From Roseiarcus sp963794155 (GTDB lineage Bacteria > Pseudomonadota > Alphaproteobacteria > Rhizobiales > Beijerinckiaceae), in contig CAWCCX010000010.1 in the NCBI GenBank assembly GCA_963794155.1, positions 244,162 to 308,161 of the forward strand: 64,000 bases of DNA. Reading direction: 5' to 3'. Numbering within the stretch: the first letter of the stretch is position 1; each line of letters begins with the position of its first letter. Made by a program: the position numbers and the translations under genes. Of the stretch, positions 44,771 to 53,393 are shown piece by piece. Below the pieces are notes generated by a model. The model ran no database searches, was not told the origin of the DNA, and saw only the letters and a program-made list of their open reading frames with translations.

Positions 44771-44771
44771 T

Positions 44772-45014
44772 ATGGATGCGAACCAAGCCAGGATGGCGCG
44801 GGCGGCGCTCAAGCTAAGCGTCCGAGACTTGGCGGCGCTCGCCAGGGTCTCGCCCAATACCGTTACGCGGATCGAGGCAGGGCAACCGGCCAATAATTCA
44901 ACGATCGCGGCGATCCGTTCGGCCCTCGAAGCCGCGGGCGTTGAGTTTACGAATGGCGACCAACCGGGCGTTAGGCTCCGCCGTATCGGGTTTGGAGAGG
45001 GAGGGGACCGATGA
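44772..45014 (+). CDS. Xre-family HTH regulator
   Basis: 80 residues from ATG 44772. The HTH is RMARAALKLSVRDLAALARV then SPNTVTRIEAG, followed by a short helical tail (STIAAIRSALEAAGVEFTN) seen in many phage and island regulators. It probably binds the paired sites just upstream. Its stop overlaps the start of the next gene by four bases. Confidence 0.85.
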   Translation: MDANQARMARAALKLSVRDLAALARVSPNTVTRIEAGQPANNSTIAAIRSALEAAGVEFTNGDQPGVRLRRIGFGEGGDR

Positions 45015-45364
45015 AGAAACTCACCTTGTCTCTTTTGGTTCTTATTGCAGCCCAGCCCGCGCTTGCCCAAGTTGCCGGTACACCGGAAGAAGCTCAGAAG
45101 CAGGAGTTGTCGCCTGCCGAAAAGACCGTTGTCGCAGCGATGATGGCGTATTACGTACGCGATGCTCGCGACCTCTGCGGATTCAAGCTCACGGCCTTTG
45201 CCGACCGGATGGTCGCAGGCCTGGAAAAGTTTCCTACGGACGAACAAAAAGCCCTAGCTCAAACTCTTTCCAACAAGAATCGACCGCGCGCGCCTTTGGC
45301 GCAGTTCTGCAAGACCGCGAGGGAAGAGATCGAGCACTCGCCCACGAAATGGTTCGCCGATTAG
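45011..45364 (+). CDS. Secreted small protein translationally coupled to the Xre gene
   Basis: 117 residues. The signal peptide is MKKLTLSLLVLIAAQPALAQ. The mature part is helical, with cysteines in DLCGFKLTAF and QFCKTAREE that could pair. The ATG overlaps the Xre stop (ATGA). Periplasmic and of unknown function. Confidence 0.65.
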   Translation: MKKLTLSLLVLIAAQPALAQVAGTPEEAQKQELSPAEKTVVAAMMAYYVRDARDLCGFKLTAFADRMVAGLEKFPTDEQKALAQTLSNKNRPRAPLAQFCKTAREEIEHSPTKWFAD

Positions 45365-45377
45365 CCAAAACTCCACT

Positions 45378-45754
45378 ATGCCTCTTCGCTTCTTCCGCCG
45401 CTCCGCATCGCGCAGGGCTTGCGCGTCAATCTCTCCAAGTCGGGCGCGTCGATCTCGATCGGCCGCCCCGGCGCATGGTTCACCGTTGGCCCGTGCGGTC
45501 GACGGGCCTATTCTGGACCGAACAATCCGGGCGGGCGATTGCAGCCACACAGAGACTCGCTGGCGGCCCTGACGCGCCTCGCACGCGCGATGCACCGGCG
45601 GAGCGCGAGAGTCGCCAGCGGGCATCTATCGCGATCCGTTCGGCATTGCGCTCCGCATCGGCGCGGGCGTCGTCGGCCTGACGGCGAGCGCCGCGATCGG
45701 CGGCATGATCGGGCTGGCGATCCAGCTTTTGATCATCGCTCCGATCATGCGCTA
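45378..45754 (+). pseudogene. Decayed DUF4236 membrane protein gene
   Basis: MPLRFFRR begins the typical DUF4236 start, but the motif GLRVNLSKSGASISIGRPGA-type continues in another frame from about 45415, and a membrane helix (SAAIGGMIGLAIQLLIIAPI) ends at 45754 in yet another arrangement. At least one, probably two, frameshifts separate them. DUF4236 proteins are small and of unknown role. Confidence 0.55.
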
Positions 45755-46002
45755 ACGATCCCCGGCGACGCGATTCGGCGTCGCGAATCTTCCGCGCTTC
45801 GAAAACGTCTTTGCGGGTGAGGCCGATGTCGACGACGGATGCCGTCATGTTCTCGTTTGGAACATGAGACGCGCGTGCTGCGGTTGGGCCGCGACCTCGC
45901 CCCGCTGCTGCGCCGCGCGTGCGGGAGCACGGCTTCACAGAGACGAAGGCGAGCATCGCCAATAAGCTCGCGCGGGCAAAGATGAGCGCGCATTTTTTCC
46001 TA

Positions 46003-46847
46003 GGCTCAGGACCTATTAAATTTCTTGCATTGGCTTGAATTGGCTGATTCATAGGCGGGGCGAGGAGGCTTCGCCATGACTGATTTGTTTCTGCTTTCTG
46101 AGGCACAAATGCGCCGGATCGAGCGCTATTTTCCGCTTTCGCATGGGATCGCGCGGGTGGACGACCGGCGGATCGTGAGCGCGATCGTGTTTGTGATCAA
46201 GAACGGACTGCGTTGGCGCGACGCGCCGCGCGAGTATGGCCCGCACAAGACGATCTACAATCGGTTCATTCGCTGGAGCCGTTTGGGCGTGTTCAACAAG
46301 ATTTTCGCCACGTTGGCGCGCAAGGGCGGCAAGCCGGAGCGGATCATGATCGACGCCACACATCTGAAGGCGCATCGCACTGCCGCAAGCCTTTTAAAAA
46401 AGGGCCTGTTCCCCGACGTATCGGGCGCACCAAAGGCGGTCTGAACTCCAAGCTGCACGCGGTCTGCGACGGTCACGGACGCCCGCTCGTCATGCTCTTG
46501 AGCGAGGGGCAGATGAGCGACTACAAGGGCGCGGCGCTGATGCTGCCGGCCATGCCGAAAGCCAAGCAGCTCCTCGCTGACAAGGGTTACGACGCCGATT
46601 GGTTCCGCGCCGCCCTCGCCAAGCGCCGCATCGCCGCCTGCATTCCTTCGAAATCCAACCGCAAAACCGCGATCCCCTATGACGCCCTCCTCTACAAGCA
46701 GCGCCACAAAATCGAAAACATGTTCGGGCGCCTCAAAGACTGGCGGCGCATCCACACCCGATACGACCGTTGCGCCCACACCTACTTCTCGGCAATCTGC
46801 ATCGCCGCAGCCGTCGTCTTCTGGCTGTAATCAATGAGTCCTGAGCC
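46003..46847 (+). mobile_element. IS5-family (IS427-group type) insertion sequence
   Basis: An 845-bp element with inverted ends GGCTCAGGAC at 46003 and the complementary GTCCTGAGCC at 46838-46847. TA flanks both sides, within CTA...TAG, as expected for the TA-type target duplication of this group. It encodes one transposase in two overlapping frames. It separates the DUF4236 remnant from the cargo gene at 46911. Confidence 0.9.
46076..46830 (+). CDS. IS5-family transposase made by -1 frameshifting
   Basis: The first frame (46076-46444) carries the DUF4096-type N-terminus (QMRRIERYFPLSHGIARVDD, IKNGLRWRDAPREYGP) and the first catalytic Asp (IMIDATHLKAH). The second frame (through 46830) continues KGGLNSKLHAVCDGHGRPL, LADKGYDADWF with the second Asp, and the Glu helix YKQRHKIENMFGRLKDW. 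The shift site is A-AAA-AAG at 46396-46402 after CTTTT. It gives a DDE transposase of about 250 residues. Confidence 0.9.
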
Positions 46848-46910
46848 TAGCGAGCCTAGCCGCGGCACGCCATCACAGCGTACGATTGGAGGACATTTAG
46901 GGCTGGGCGG

Positions 46911-47843
46911 ATGTTGCTGAGCTTTGACCAGTTTCTGTTGGTGATAGTTGCGGTCGCGATCATCACGGCTATTTTTCTAACGTCAGAGTCGAAACGTCGC
47001 CGCGAAGAATATCCAGCCTCCCTAAATCCCCAATATAATCGCGACGAAAATATATCCGAGAGCGCCAACCCCGAGTTCGCGGCTCTTATAAAAGCCATAC
47101 GCGAGGAGGGTCGTGCTTACCGCAAGGAGGAATATAGCGAGGATGATAGAAAAACTGTGGTCGATTTTCTTAACACGCTCTTCCTCATACTTACCTTTTG
47201 TGTTCTGACCTATACCTGCTATGCGATAATCCAACAGGTCGCTGAGATGCAGAAAGCGTATCCTGAGATCCACCGGCAAGCTCAGGCGGCTATTGACCAA
47301 GCCAGTGCCGCGAAAATCCAAGCCGACACAGCCAAGACTCAAGCCGACGCGGCGCGAGACGCGGCAATTGCCGCTAATCGCGCATGGGTAGGTCCCAGCG
47401 GAGCTACAATGGACGGGGTTCCAGCGAAAGGAGCTGATATTAAAATTCACATCGCCTATCAGAATACCGGACGTGAGCCGGCTAGGGGTTTCGGTCCCAA
47501 ACTTGACCCCTTCATCGCCACAGGCGCCGAGATGGCAAATGGAACGACCGGCTTCCGCATCACGCACAATTTGGATACTTGCCGGCTGTCTAAACCAGTC
47601 GCCGGAACGCAAGTCGTATATCCGACGACCGGGTTATCTAGCAGTTCCCAAAACGTTACCATCGACAAGGGCGGAATCGACGATCAACTTCTCTCTGGCG
47701 CATCCATAATAATTGTCGTTGGCTGCTTCTCATATGAGACATTTGGAGAATCGCATTACAGCGCATTCTGTTTTTACTATAGGAAAGACTTTACTCCCCT
47801 GCCAAGTTTGAATTTCTGTGAAGGCGGTAGTGACGCAAATTAG
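46911..47843 (+). CDS. Membrane protein with coiled-coil neck, island cargo
   Basis: 310 residues. The first membrane helix is FLLVIVAVAIITAIFL (about 8-24), followed by a charged loop and a second helix LNTLFLILTFCVLTYTCYAI (about 88-108). A coiled coil (AAIDQASAAKIQADTAKTQA and on) leads into a beta-rich C-terminal domain beginning NRAWVGPSGATMDG. Similar proteins are frequent in Hyphomicrobiales accessory regions and lack an assigned function. GC is low relative to the host. The start lacks a strong ribosome site. Confidence 0.7.
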   Translation: MLLSFDQFLLVIVAVAIITAIFLTSESKRRREEYPASLNPQYNRDENISESANPEFAALIKAIREEGRAYRKEEYSEDDRKTVVDFLNTLFLILTFCVLTYTCYAIIQQVAEMQKAYPEIHRQAQAAIDQASAAKIQADTAKTQADAARDAAIAANRAWVGPSGATMDGVPAKGADIKIHIAYQNTGREPARGFGPKLDPFIATGAEMANGTTGFRITHNLDTCRLSKPVAGTQVVYPTTGLSSSSQNVTIDKGGIDDQLLSGASIIIVVGCFSYETFGESHYSAFCFYYRKDFTPLPSLNFCEGGSDAN

Positions 47844-47963
47844 TATGGATGGGCTGTTAGTGCGCCGTCCGCGGCGAAAATCGAGACCTGACGCACGGCG
47901 GAGATCGGAAGTCCGATCAAGACGCAATTTTGCGCTTTGATCGAAAATACCACGCCGTGTGAG

Positions 47964-48053
47964 CGCGAATGTTGCGAGATTCGCCTTCGAGCGGAGCGCC
48001 GGGCCGGCGAATTGCTCCGGCAAATGGCTGAGCGCGGCGGGCGGCGACTTTAG
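47964..48053 (+). pseudogene. Fragment of a phage-type protein
   Basis: The frame reads IRLRAERRAGELLRQMAERG and stops at TAG 48051. ERRAGELL(R/A)xM is a recurrent N-terminal motif in phage or plasmid proteins of unknown function. No start or downstream domain is intact. Confidence 0.35.
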
Positions 48054-48265
48054 CAATCAACATCAGCAAGTGTCGCGCTCCGGTACGGTTGCTCCGACGA
48101 TCGGCGCGCTCGGCGTAACGAGGCCACAGTCGTCGCGCTGCAAAAGCTCGCCGAAGTCCGGAAGCTGAATTTGAAGCGCCATTGCGTCAGCAGAGCCGTG
48201 CGCGCCAAGCACTAGGCGTCGCCGCTAATTTGCGTCACATTGGCCATCTCCGCACAGGGATCGCC

Positions 48266-48748
48266 ATGGTTGACCTGACCGCAATTGGCGTCGTCTCGAC
48301 GTCGCTGAATACCGCCATAAACATCGCAAAGGCGATGGTAGACATTAGGGACGCTACGGCCTTCCAAGGCAAGGTTTTCGAACTTCAGCGCGCCATCATC
48401 GATGCCCAACAAAGCGTTTTCGCTGCGAACGCGGAGCGCACGGCCCTTATTGAGGAAATAGGCCAAGCGAAAGCAGAGATTGCCCGCCTTGAAGCATGGG
48501 AAACAGAGAAGCTACGCTATGAGCTTCAGGACGTCGGGAAAGGTTCACTTGCTTACGTCGTAAAAGAAAGCATGCGCGGAACCGAACCGGAGCATAAAAT
48601 ATGTTCAAACTGCTACCAGCACGCGCAAAAATCAATCCTCCAGCCACTTCATAAAGGACAAGAGAAATTTCTATTTTGTCCGAAATGCAAGACGGAATTC
48701 TATATCGGCTTTATGTCGTGGAGCGCCCTGCGGGGACCGCGGGCGTGA
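48266..48748 (+). CDS. Coiled-coil plus zinc-ribbon protein, island cargo
   Basis: 160 residues from ATG 48266 (AGGGAT upstream). A helical N-terminus (STSLNTAINIAKAMVDIRDA) is followed by a coiled coil (VFELQRAIIDAQQSVFAANA to EIARLEAWETEKLRY) and a four-cysteine ribbon (ICSNCYQHA and FCPKCKTEF). The family is common in prophages without a known role. The stop is convergent with the broken structural gene at 48750. Confidence 0.7.
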   Translation: MVDLTAIGVVSTSLNTAINIAKAMVDIRDATAFQGKVFELQRAIIDAQQSVFAANAERTALIEEIGQAKAEIARLEAWETEKLRYELQDVGKGSLAYVVKESMRGTEPEHKICSNCYQHAQKSILQPLHKGQEKFLFCPKCKTEFYIGFMSWSALRGPRA

Positions 48749-48749
48749 C

Positions 48750-49169
48750 TTAGATCGGCGACATGATGGTTCGCGGCCCCGACGCGTCGATCCGCAGCGT
48801 CGTCGCGGCGTAGGTTCCGACGGATGAATACTTCACCCGCCACAATGGGCCGAGGAAGCCGCTGACCGTCGACGACGCCGTTCCGTCCGTCAACGCAAGC
48901 GCCGTCGTCACGCCCGCAGGAACGACCGCGACGGCCTGCTGCGCGCTCGCCGTCGCAAACGAGAAGAAGGCGATGTCCGATCACGTAAGCTGATCATCAA
49001 AGGACGTCTGGACCCAAGCCGAAACAGATGTTCCGCCGGAGCCGTAGGTAAAGCTCGCCTCAAGAACGAGGCTCGACGGCACGAACGCGGACGCGCCGGC
49101 GAATTGCATCGGCGACGTCACCGCCGCCGTTACGGGCGCGGCGATCGTGAGATTCGCCAAGATCGTCAT
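48750..49169 (-). pseudogene. Phage structural-type protein interrupted by in-frame TGA
   Basis: ATG 49169 opens MTILANLTIAAPVTAAVTSP, followed by SFTYGSGGTSVSAWVQTSFD. A TGA at 48981-48983 interrupts the frame, which then continues perfectly as SDIAFFSFATASAQQAVAVV and VSGFLGPLWRVKYSSVGTYA to TAA 48750. Related phage proteins have a Trp-type codon at this point, so TGG to TGA is the simple reading. The complete protein would be 139 residues. Confidence 0.65.
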
Positions 49170-49390
49170 CTCGTCACCCCAAAGGAATCGCGACCGGCCG
49201 GTGGGCGACCGGCCGCTCAGCGGCCCTTGCCAGACAAAGGAGAGCCCTGCGTCTCCACTTGCCGCCGTTTCAATGCCACGCGCGGCTTGGCCTTTCGTCC
49301 GTCGGCGGAACGCTTGCCCAAGCTTTCGCCACCTAAACCCCATGACGTCCACGAAACGAGGTAGCGGCGCCGCGGCGCGACGAACTATGT

Positions 49391-50272
49391 TTAAGCGGCG
49401 AACGCTGCGCGCTTGGCGAGCGCCTGCTCGTCGTAGCGCTTCTTCAAATCGACGTTCTCGCGCGCCGTGTAGACGGCGGCGAACGCCTGCGCTTCCGACT
49501 TGCCGGGATTGGCGCCCCGCCAGGCGTCGGCGAGCTTTTTCATCTCGGCCGCAGCGCCGGTCAGAGGCGCGGGCGCCTCGCGCTTCTCGACGGCCGGCGT
49601 ATGATCGGGCCCGATCGTGTAGGGCAACGCCTTCGCCAACGCGCGGCCGCGTTCGTCTTCTGTCAACGCGCGTGTGAACGCTTGCTCCTTCGATTCGCCT
49701 GGGCGACGAATCGCGTCGCCGAGTTTCGCGATGGTCTCGACGACGGCGGCCTTCTTCATCGGCCGACCGGCGATCGCAGTCGCCTCCGCGGTCTTGGCAA
49801 CATTCTCGAAAGCTTCCATCATGTCGGTAACCTTTCCAACCTCCTCCAACGATCGCGCACGCGCCGCATCTTCCTCTGCGCGCTTCGCATCGAGCCGATC
49901 CGTCAGCGCCTGTTTCTCTTCCTCGATGAACGCGGCGTGCTCGCTCTCCGAGAGACGCGACCACGCCTCGGCGAATGCCTGAGAGCTCGTGAGATGCGGC
50001 ACCTCCCGGCCAACGAAATGCACCAGCGCGAGCAACCGCTGGCTCACGGGACCGGAGGCCGAGATCGGGAGCCGCCCCTGCGTAAACGCTGTGCGCATCT
50101 CGTCATCGAGCGTATGCAAAATCTCCACGTCGTCCGGTTCGTCGTCATCGTCATCGCGCTTCATGATGACGGCCTTGGAGGTGATCCCGAGGCAATTCAA
50201 AGGCGCCTCATCCTGGCAACATTTGTGGACGACGCCGTCCGCGGTCGTGATCGTGAAATGCCGCAACGCCAT
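49391..50272 (-). CDS. Phage-type hypothetical protein, coiled coil
   Basis: 293 residues. Beta-rich N-terminus (ALRHFTITTADGVVHKCCQD), an acidic patch (KRDDDDDEPDDVEIL), then long charged helices (FIEEEKQALTDRLDAKRAEE and LEEVGKVTDMMEAFENVAKT). Its start overlaps the stop of the upstream coiled-coil gene, with GAGGAGG as ribosome site. Position downstream of terminase would suit a scaffold- or capsid-assembly-type protein, but I see no defining motif. Confidence 0.6.
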   Translation of the reverse strand: MALRHFTITTADGVVHKCCQDEAPLNCLGITSKAVIMKRDDDDDEPDDVEILHTLDDEMRTAFTQGRLPISASGPVSQRLLALVHFVGREVPHLTSSQAFAEAWSRLSESEHAAFIEEEKQALTDRLDAKRAEEDAARARSLEEVGKVTDMMEAFENVAKTAEATAIAGRPMKKAAVVETIAKLGDAIRRPGESKEQAFTRALTEDERGRALAKALPYTIGPDHTPAVEKREAPAPLTGAAAEMKKLADAWRGANPGKSEAQAFAAVYTARENVDLKKRYDEQALAKRAAFAA

Positions 50273-51003
50273 CATGCCGCCTCCTCTTCGATCGCCTCGC
50301 TGCGGGCCATAGACGGCTCCTGACCAGCCTCAGCCGCCGACGCGGCGGATAGAGCCGCCGAAGACGCGACGGCCGCTGGCGGCTCTCCCTGCGCGTCCGG
50401 CGCGTCCTTGCCAAGCTGACGCGCGGCCCATGCCGCGACATGTCGAGCGCGCGCCGCAGCAAGCGCCTCAAATGTCGTCCTCGCACCAGGCGCAACCGCC
50501 CGCGGATTTGGATGAAATTCGCCGAGCGCAACATCGAGCGCGTTCATCAGCTCAAACCCGAGCGGCGAACGAATTGGCGCGCCGAGTTTGATGAGAGCCG
50601 CCGTGTCGGCCAGAAGTGATCGCCAGTTTTCGCGAGCCCGCTGCATCGCGTCGTCTATGTCGCCCCCGCGTGCAATGAGCCTTTCTGCGATCGGTCCCGC
50701 CAGCTCCGCTCGCCGGCGCTTGTCTTCTTCCGCCGCCGCCGCCGTGGCCACCGCAACGCGACGCTTGGCTTCATCGAGCGCTGGCGTGAGGCGGTGTTCG
50801 ATATCGTCCTCCAGCCGCTGCGCATCGCCAGCGAGCTTCTCGCTAAGACGCTTCGCCGCCGGGTCGTCGAGCGCCGCAAACGCCATCTCGCGAGCCTTCG
50901 AACGATTGCCCGCAGCGTCCTCTTTCGCCCGCTCGATCCGCGCGCCAATCTCGGCGCATTTCGCCTCCGCAATCGTGACCGAATGCGCCTCTTCATCGTT
51001 CAT
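50272..51003 (-). CDS. Phage-type hypothetical protein, coiled coil
   Basis: 243 residues from ATG 51003 (GGAGG 7 bases upstream). Nearly all helical: IAEAKCAEIGARIERAKEDA, LAGDAQRLEDDIEHRLTPAL, AVATAAAAEEDKRRRAELAG. The Ala-rich C-terminus is low-complexity. It follows the terminase gene by 14 bp and overlaps the next gene, so it belongs to the packaging-region operon. No known family. Confidence 0.65.
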   Translation of the reverse strand: MNDEEAHSVTIAEAKCAEIGARIERAKEDAAGNRSKAREMAFAALDDPAAKRLSEKLAGDAQRLEDDIEHRLTPALDEAKRRVAVATAAAAEEDKRRRAELAGPIAERLIARGGDIDDAMQRARENWRSLLADTAALIKLGAPIRSPLGFELMNALDVALGEFHPNPRAVAPGARTTFEALAAARARHVAAWAARQLGKDAPDAQGEPPAAVASSAALSAASAAEAGQEPSMARSEAIEEEAA

Positions 51004-51017
51004 TGTCGAGCCTCCAG

Positions 51018-52544
51018 TCATCGTTCCCATGGGTGATTCGCAAGCAAAGGGTCGCGCACAGGGCCCGGTTCAAGACCGAGCTCGAACCCGCGCGAGATAC
51101 TCGCGTGCGGGAAAAGGTCTGGGACGAAGAAGATTGTGTCCTCGCCCGGCGTGCGCGCGGCCGCGAGGATCAGCGCGCCGCACGCCGCATTCGAAAAATC
51201 ATCATGATCGCCCGACTGATGATCGATCTTCGCGCCGCGCATCACGAGCGTCAGAAGCTGCTCCTGCAACTTGCCATCATCGAGCAGCTCGACCTCGCCC
51301 GCGTTCAACTTCGGCTCGAAGGCGTCATAGATTTCGCTCTTCGTCTGCCGCGAAACCGAGTAGGTAATGCCGAGATCTTCAAAGTCCCGCCTGAAAGTCT
51401 GACCCGCATAGGCGTCGCCGGTAACGCGACTCAGGCCCCATGCGCGAATCTCGGCTGCAAACTTGCGAACAACGTCCCTTGGGTTAAATGGCGCCTTGCC
51501 TGTCTGCGCCATGAGCGAGGCGAGGACCGCGACCTTGCGCTCGGCGTCGAAGTAACTGATCGCCAGCACCGCGTCATCGGAGCTTCCGCCCGACATATCG
51601 ACGAAGGCATGGTAGCGCCGGCCCTCCTCGCGTTTGAGCCGTTTGCGCCCGGTGACGATCGCGGCCATGACCTTGTCGCCGTCAAACGCGGCGCCGTCCG
51701 GCGCGCCTGGCAGGTTCAGGTGAAGGCGGCGGAATTTATGCGTCGGCAGCCGGCGCCGCTGCTGTGCAAGATAGTTGGCGCTGCTGAACGACGCCATGCT
51801 CGGATTCGCCCGTTGCTCCGGCGGCGCATCGGCGAGCGCCGGGTCGGTCGTGAAGTCGCCGCCGTACCAACTGAAATACATCCGCGGGTCCGCGCCGGCC
51901 TTCCCTGTTTGCATGAAGTCAAACAACGGAACGCCCGGCGCGTGGCGAATGCCCGCGTAAGACGTGATCCAAATCAGAACGTCGCGCCGCGTCGGGTCCG
52001 GCGCGAGCGCCTCGAAAAGATCATGCGATCGGTATCCATGAATCTCGTCGAAGCCTGCGAAGAGAAACGTTTTGCCGTGCAAGCCGACGACGTCCTTCGC
52101 CGGCAAGATGCGAAGCACGCCGCGGCTATCCTTGCGAACGATTTCCTTCGCGAGCACGTTCACGCGTTGGGCCAGCGCCGGATTGGCGGCGATCAGTTTC
52201 TTTGCCAGCGCGAGATCGTCGCCGGCCTGCCCTTCGTCATTCGCAACGATCAGGCAATCGTTTCCCGCGGCGCTCGGCCACGCGAGGAAGCGATACAGCG
52301 CCGCCAGGATCAAGTCGGACGTTTTCCAGTTTTTCTTCGCCCGGCCGCAAACCGCCATGTCGAAGGCCGGCGCGCCGTCGTCTCCGAACGTCCACAACAC
52401 GTCGGTCAGGATTTTTCGGCGATATGGCTCGATCGTGTCGAGCAGCGGGCGCCCGTCGATCCAAACAAGCTCGGCGAAGAAGTCGAGCGGGCTTGGCGCG
52501 CTCGGAGGCGCATTGGCGGGCTTGGCGAGGGCGCCGGCGGCCAT
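51018..52544 (-). CDS. Phage terminase large subunit
   Basis: About 508 residues. ATPase part: an atypical Walker A (CGRAKKNWKTSDLIL), YRFLAWPSAAGNDCLIVAND, and Walker B with GFDEIHGY. Nuclease part: AFVDMSGGSSDDAVLAISYF with the first acidic residue and HQSGDHDDFSNAACGALILA with the last. It packages DNA into a procapsid and cuts it. ATG 52544 lies just after the stop of the upstream gene. GTG 52550 overlapping that stop is an alternative. In this element no portal gene follows, which is unusual. Confidence 0.9.
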   Translation of the reverse strand: MAAGALAKPANAPPSAPSPLDFFAELVWIDGRPLLDTIEPYRRKILTDVLWTFGDDGAPAFDMAVCGRAKKNWKTSDLILAALYRFLAWPSAAGNDCLIVANDEGQAGDDLALAKKLIAANPALAQRVNVLAKEIVRKDSRGVLRILPAKDVVGLHGKTFLFAGFDEIHGYRSHDLFEALAPDPTRRDVLIWITSYAGIRHAPGVPLFDFMQTGKAGADPRMYFSWYGGDFTTDPALADAPPEQRANPSMASFSSANYLAQQRRRLPTHKFRRLHLNLPGAPDGAAFDGDKVMAAIVTGRKRLKREEGRRYHAFVDMSGGSSDDAVLAISYFDAERKVAVLASLMAQTGKAPFNPRDVVRKFAAEIRAWGLSRVTGDAYAGQTFRRDFEDLGITYSVSRQTKSEIYDAFEPKLNAGEVELLDDGKLQEQLLTLVMRGAKIDHQSGDHDDFSNAACGALILAAARTPGEDTIFFVPDLFPHASISRGFELGLEPGPVRDPLLANHPWER

Positions 52545-52546
52545 CG

Positions 52547-52915
52547 TCACGCCGCCCCGCTCAACATTGCGTCGAGACGCGAAGGCGGTTGGCAACGGCT
52601 CACAATGGCCGCCTCACGCAAGGCGGCCTCGCGCCTGGCAATAAGGTTGCCGATCCGAACCATGTCCTCGCGCGCGCTCGCCACGCCGGCGATGACTTCC
52701 GCCTGGACGTCTTCGAGCGCGAGCCGAGATGTCGCCAAGTCGCGCAGAGCATCCGGATCCGAGTCGCCGAACGTCGCGATCAAGCCGGCCACGATGTCGC
52801 GATATCGCCGACCACGCGGCGAACGCATGTCGACGCCCGGCAAAAAGTACGCGTTCCCCGTAAGCCCGCTCCGGGCCTTCTTCGGCCTCTCGACAACGCT
52901 CGTCATTCCAAACAT
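52547..52915 (-). CDS. Probable terminase small subunit
   Basis: 122 residues from ATG 52915. Content is helical (YRDIVAGLIATFGDSDPDAL, LALEDVQAEVIAGVASARED, MVRIGNLIARREAALREAAI). The call rests on position directly before the large subunit and on size and helical pattern, not on a diagnostic motif. The first residues GLTGNAYFLPGVDMRSPRGR could hold the DNA-binding part. Confidence 0.55.
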   Translation of the reverse strand: MFGMTSVVERPKKARSGLTGNAYFLPGVDMRSPRGRRYRDIVAGLIATFGDSDPDALRDLATSRLALEDVQAEVIAGVASAREDMVRIGNLIARREAALREAAIVSRCQPPSRLDAMLSGAA

Positions 52916-52972
52916 TGCTTCCGCCTCAATCGCGCGCCGAATCGTCGCGAATGTTGTCCGTGTGTTGTCCAA

Positions 52973-53393
52973 TTATGCCTTGATCCGTCGCGGCAAGGCA
53001 AGCGGCGCAGCACGTCTCATTTGATATCATTGGCGTTTGTGCCGACAAAGAAGCGCGATCGGGGCCCTCTTTACCACGTGACTTGTACTCACGTTTCCCG
53101 TCGCCGGCTGATGCAAATGCCGGCCTGATTCGGCGGCGCGGCAACGCATGAGCCTCCGGGGCGTCGGGCCGAGGCGAAGACGGCCCCACGAAAAATGTCA
53201 ACCTCCGATGGCTGCCTTGGAAGGTTCCGAGCCGCGGTGACGGCGCTCGGGCGTTCCACTGCTGCGGGCCGTGGCAACATCGGCAACATCGGCAACATTG
53301 TTGCCCTTGTTACCGCCGTGAGGGACGGCAACACACCACAAAAGCCTAGAATAGGCTTGTGGTGTTGCCGCTCCCGTGTGGTCGTTGTGGCCT
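52973..53393. other. Intergenic region between rep operon and terminase genes
   Basis: About 420 bp. It contains three tandem GGCAACATC units at about 53273-53299 and a long hairpin (53327-53369), and no convincing gene. It may hold the promoter of the terminase operon or a replication origin (iterons next to the RepA-like gene). Confidence 0.4.
53327..53369. terminator. Long hairpin after the RepA-like gene
   Basis: GGCAACAC...GCCTA on the left arm pairs with TAGGC...GTGTTGCC on the right over about 18 bp, with two small bulges. It begins 25 bp beyond the ATPase stop. Without a T-run it may end the transcript, or serve as a structured origin element. Confidence 0.5.

Noticed and set aside
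51003..53024. Long plus-strand open frame opposite the terminase genes
   Set aside because: Arg-rich shadow of the terminase frame. The minus strand carries the recognisable ATPase and nuclease motifs.
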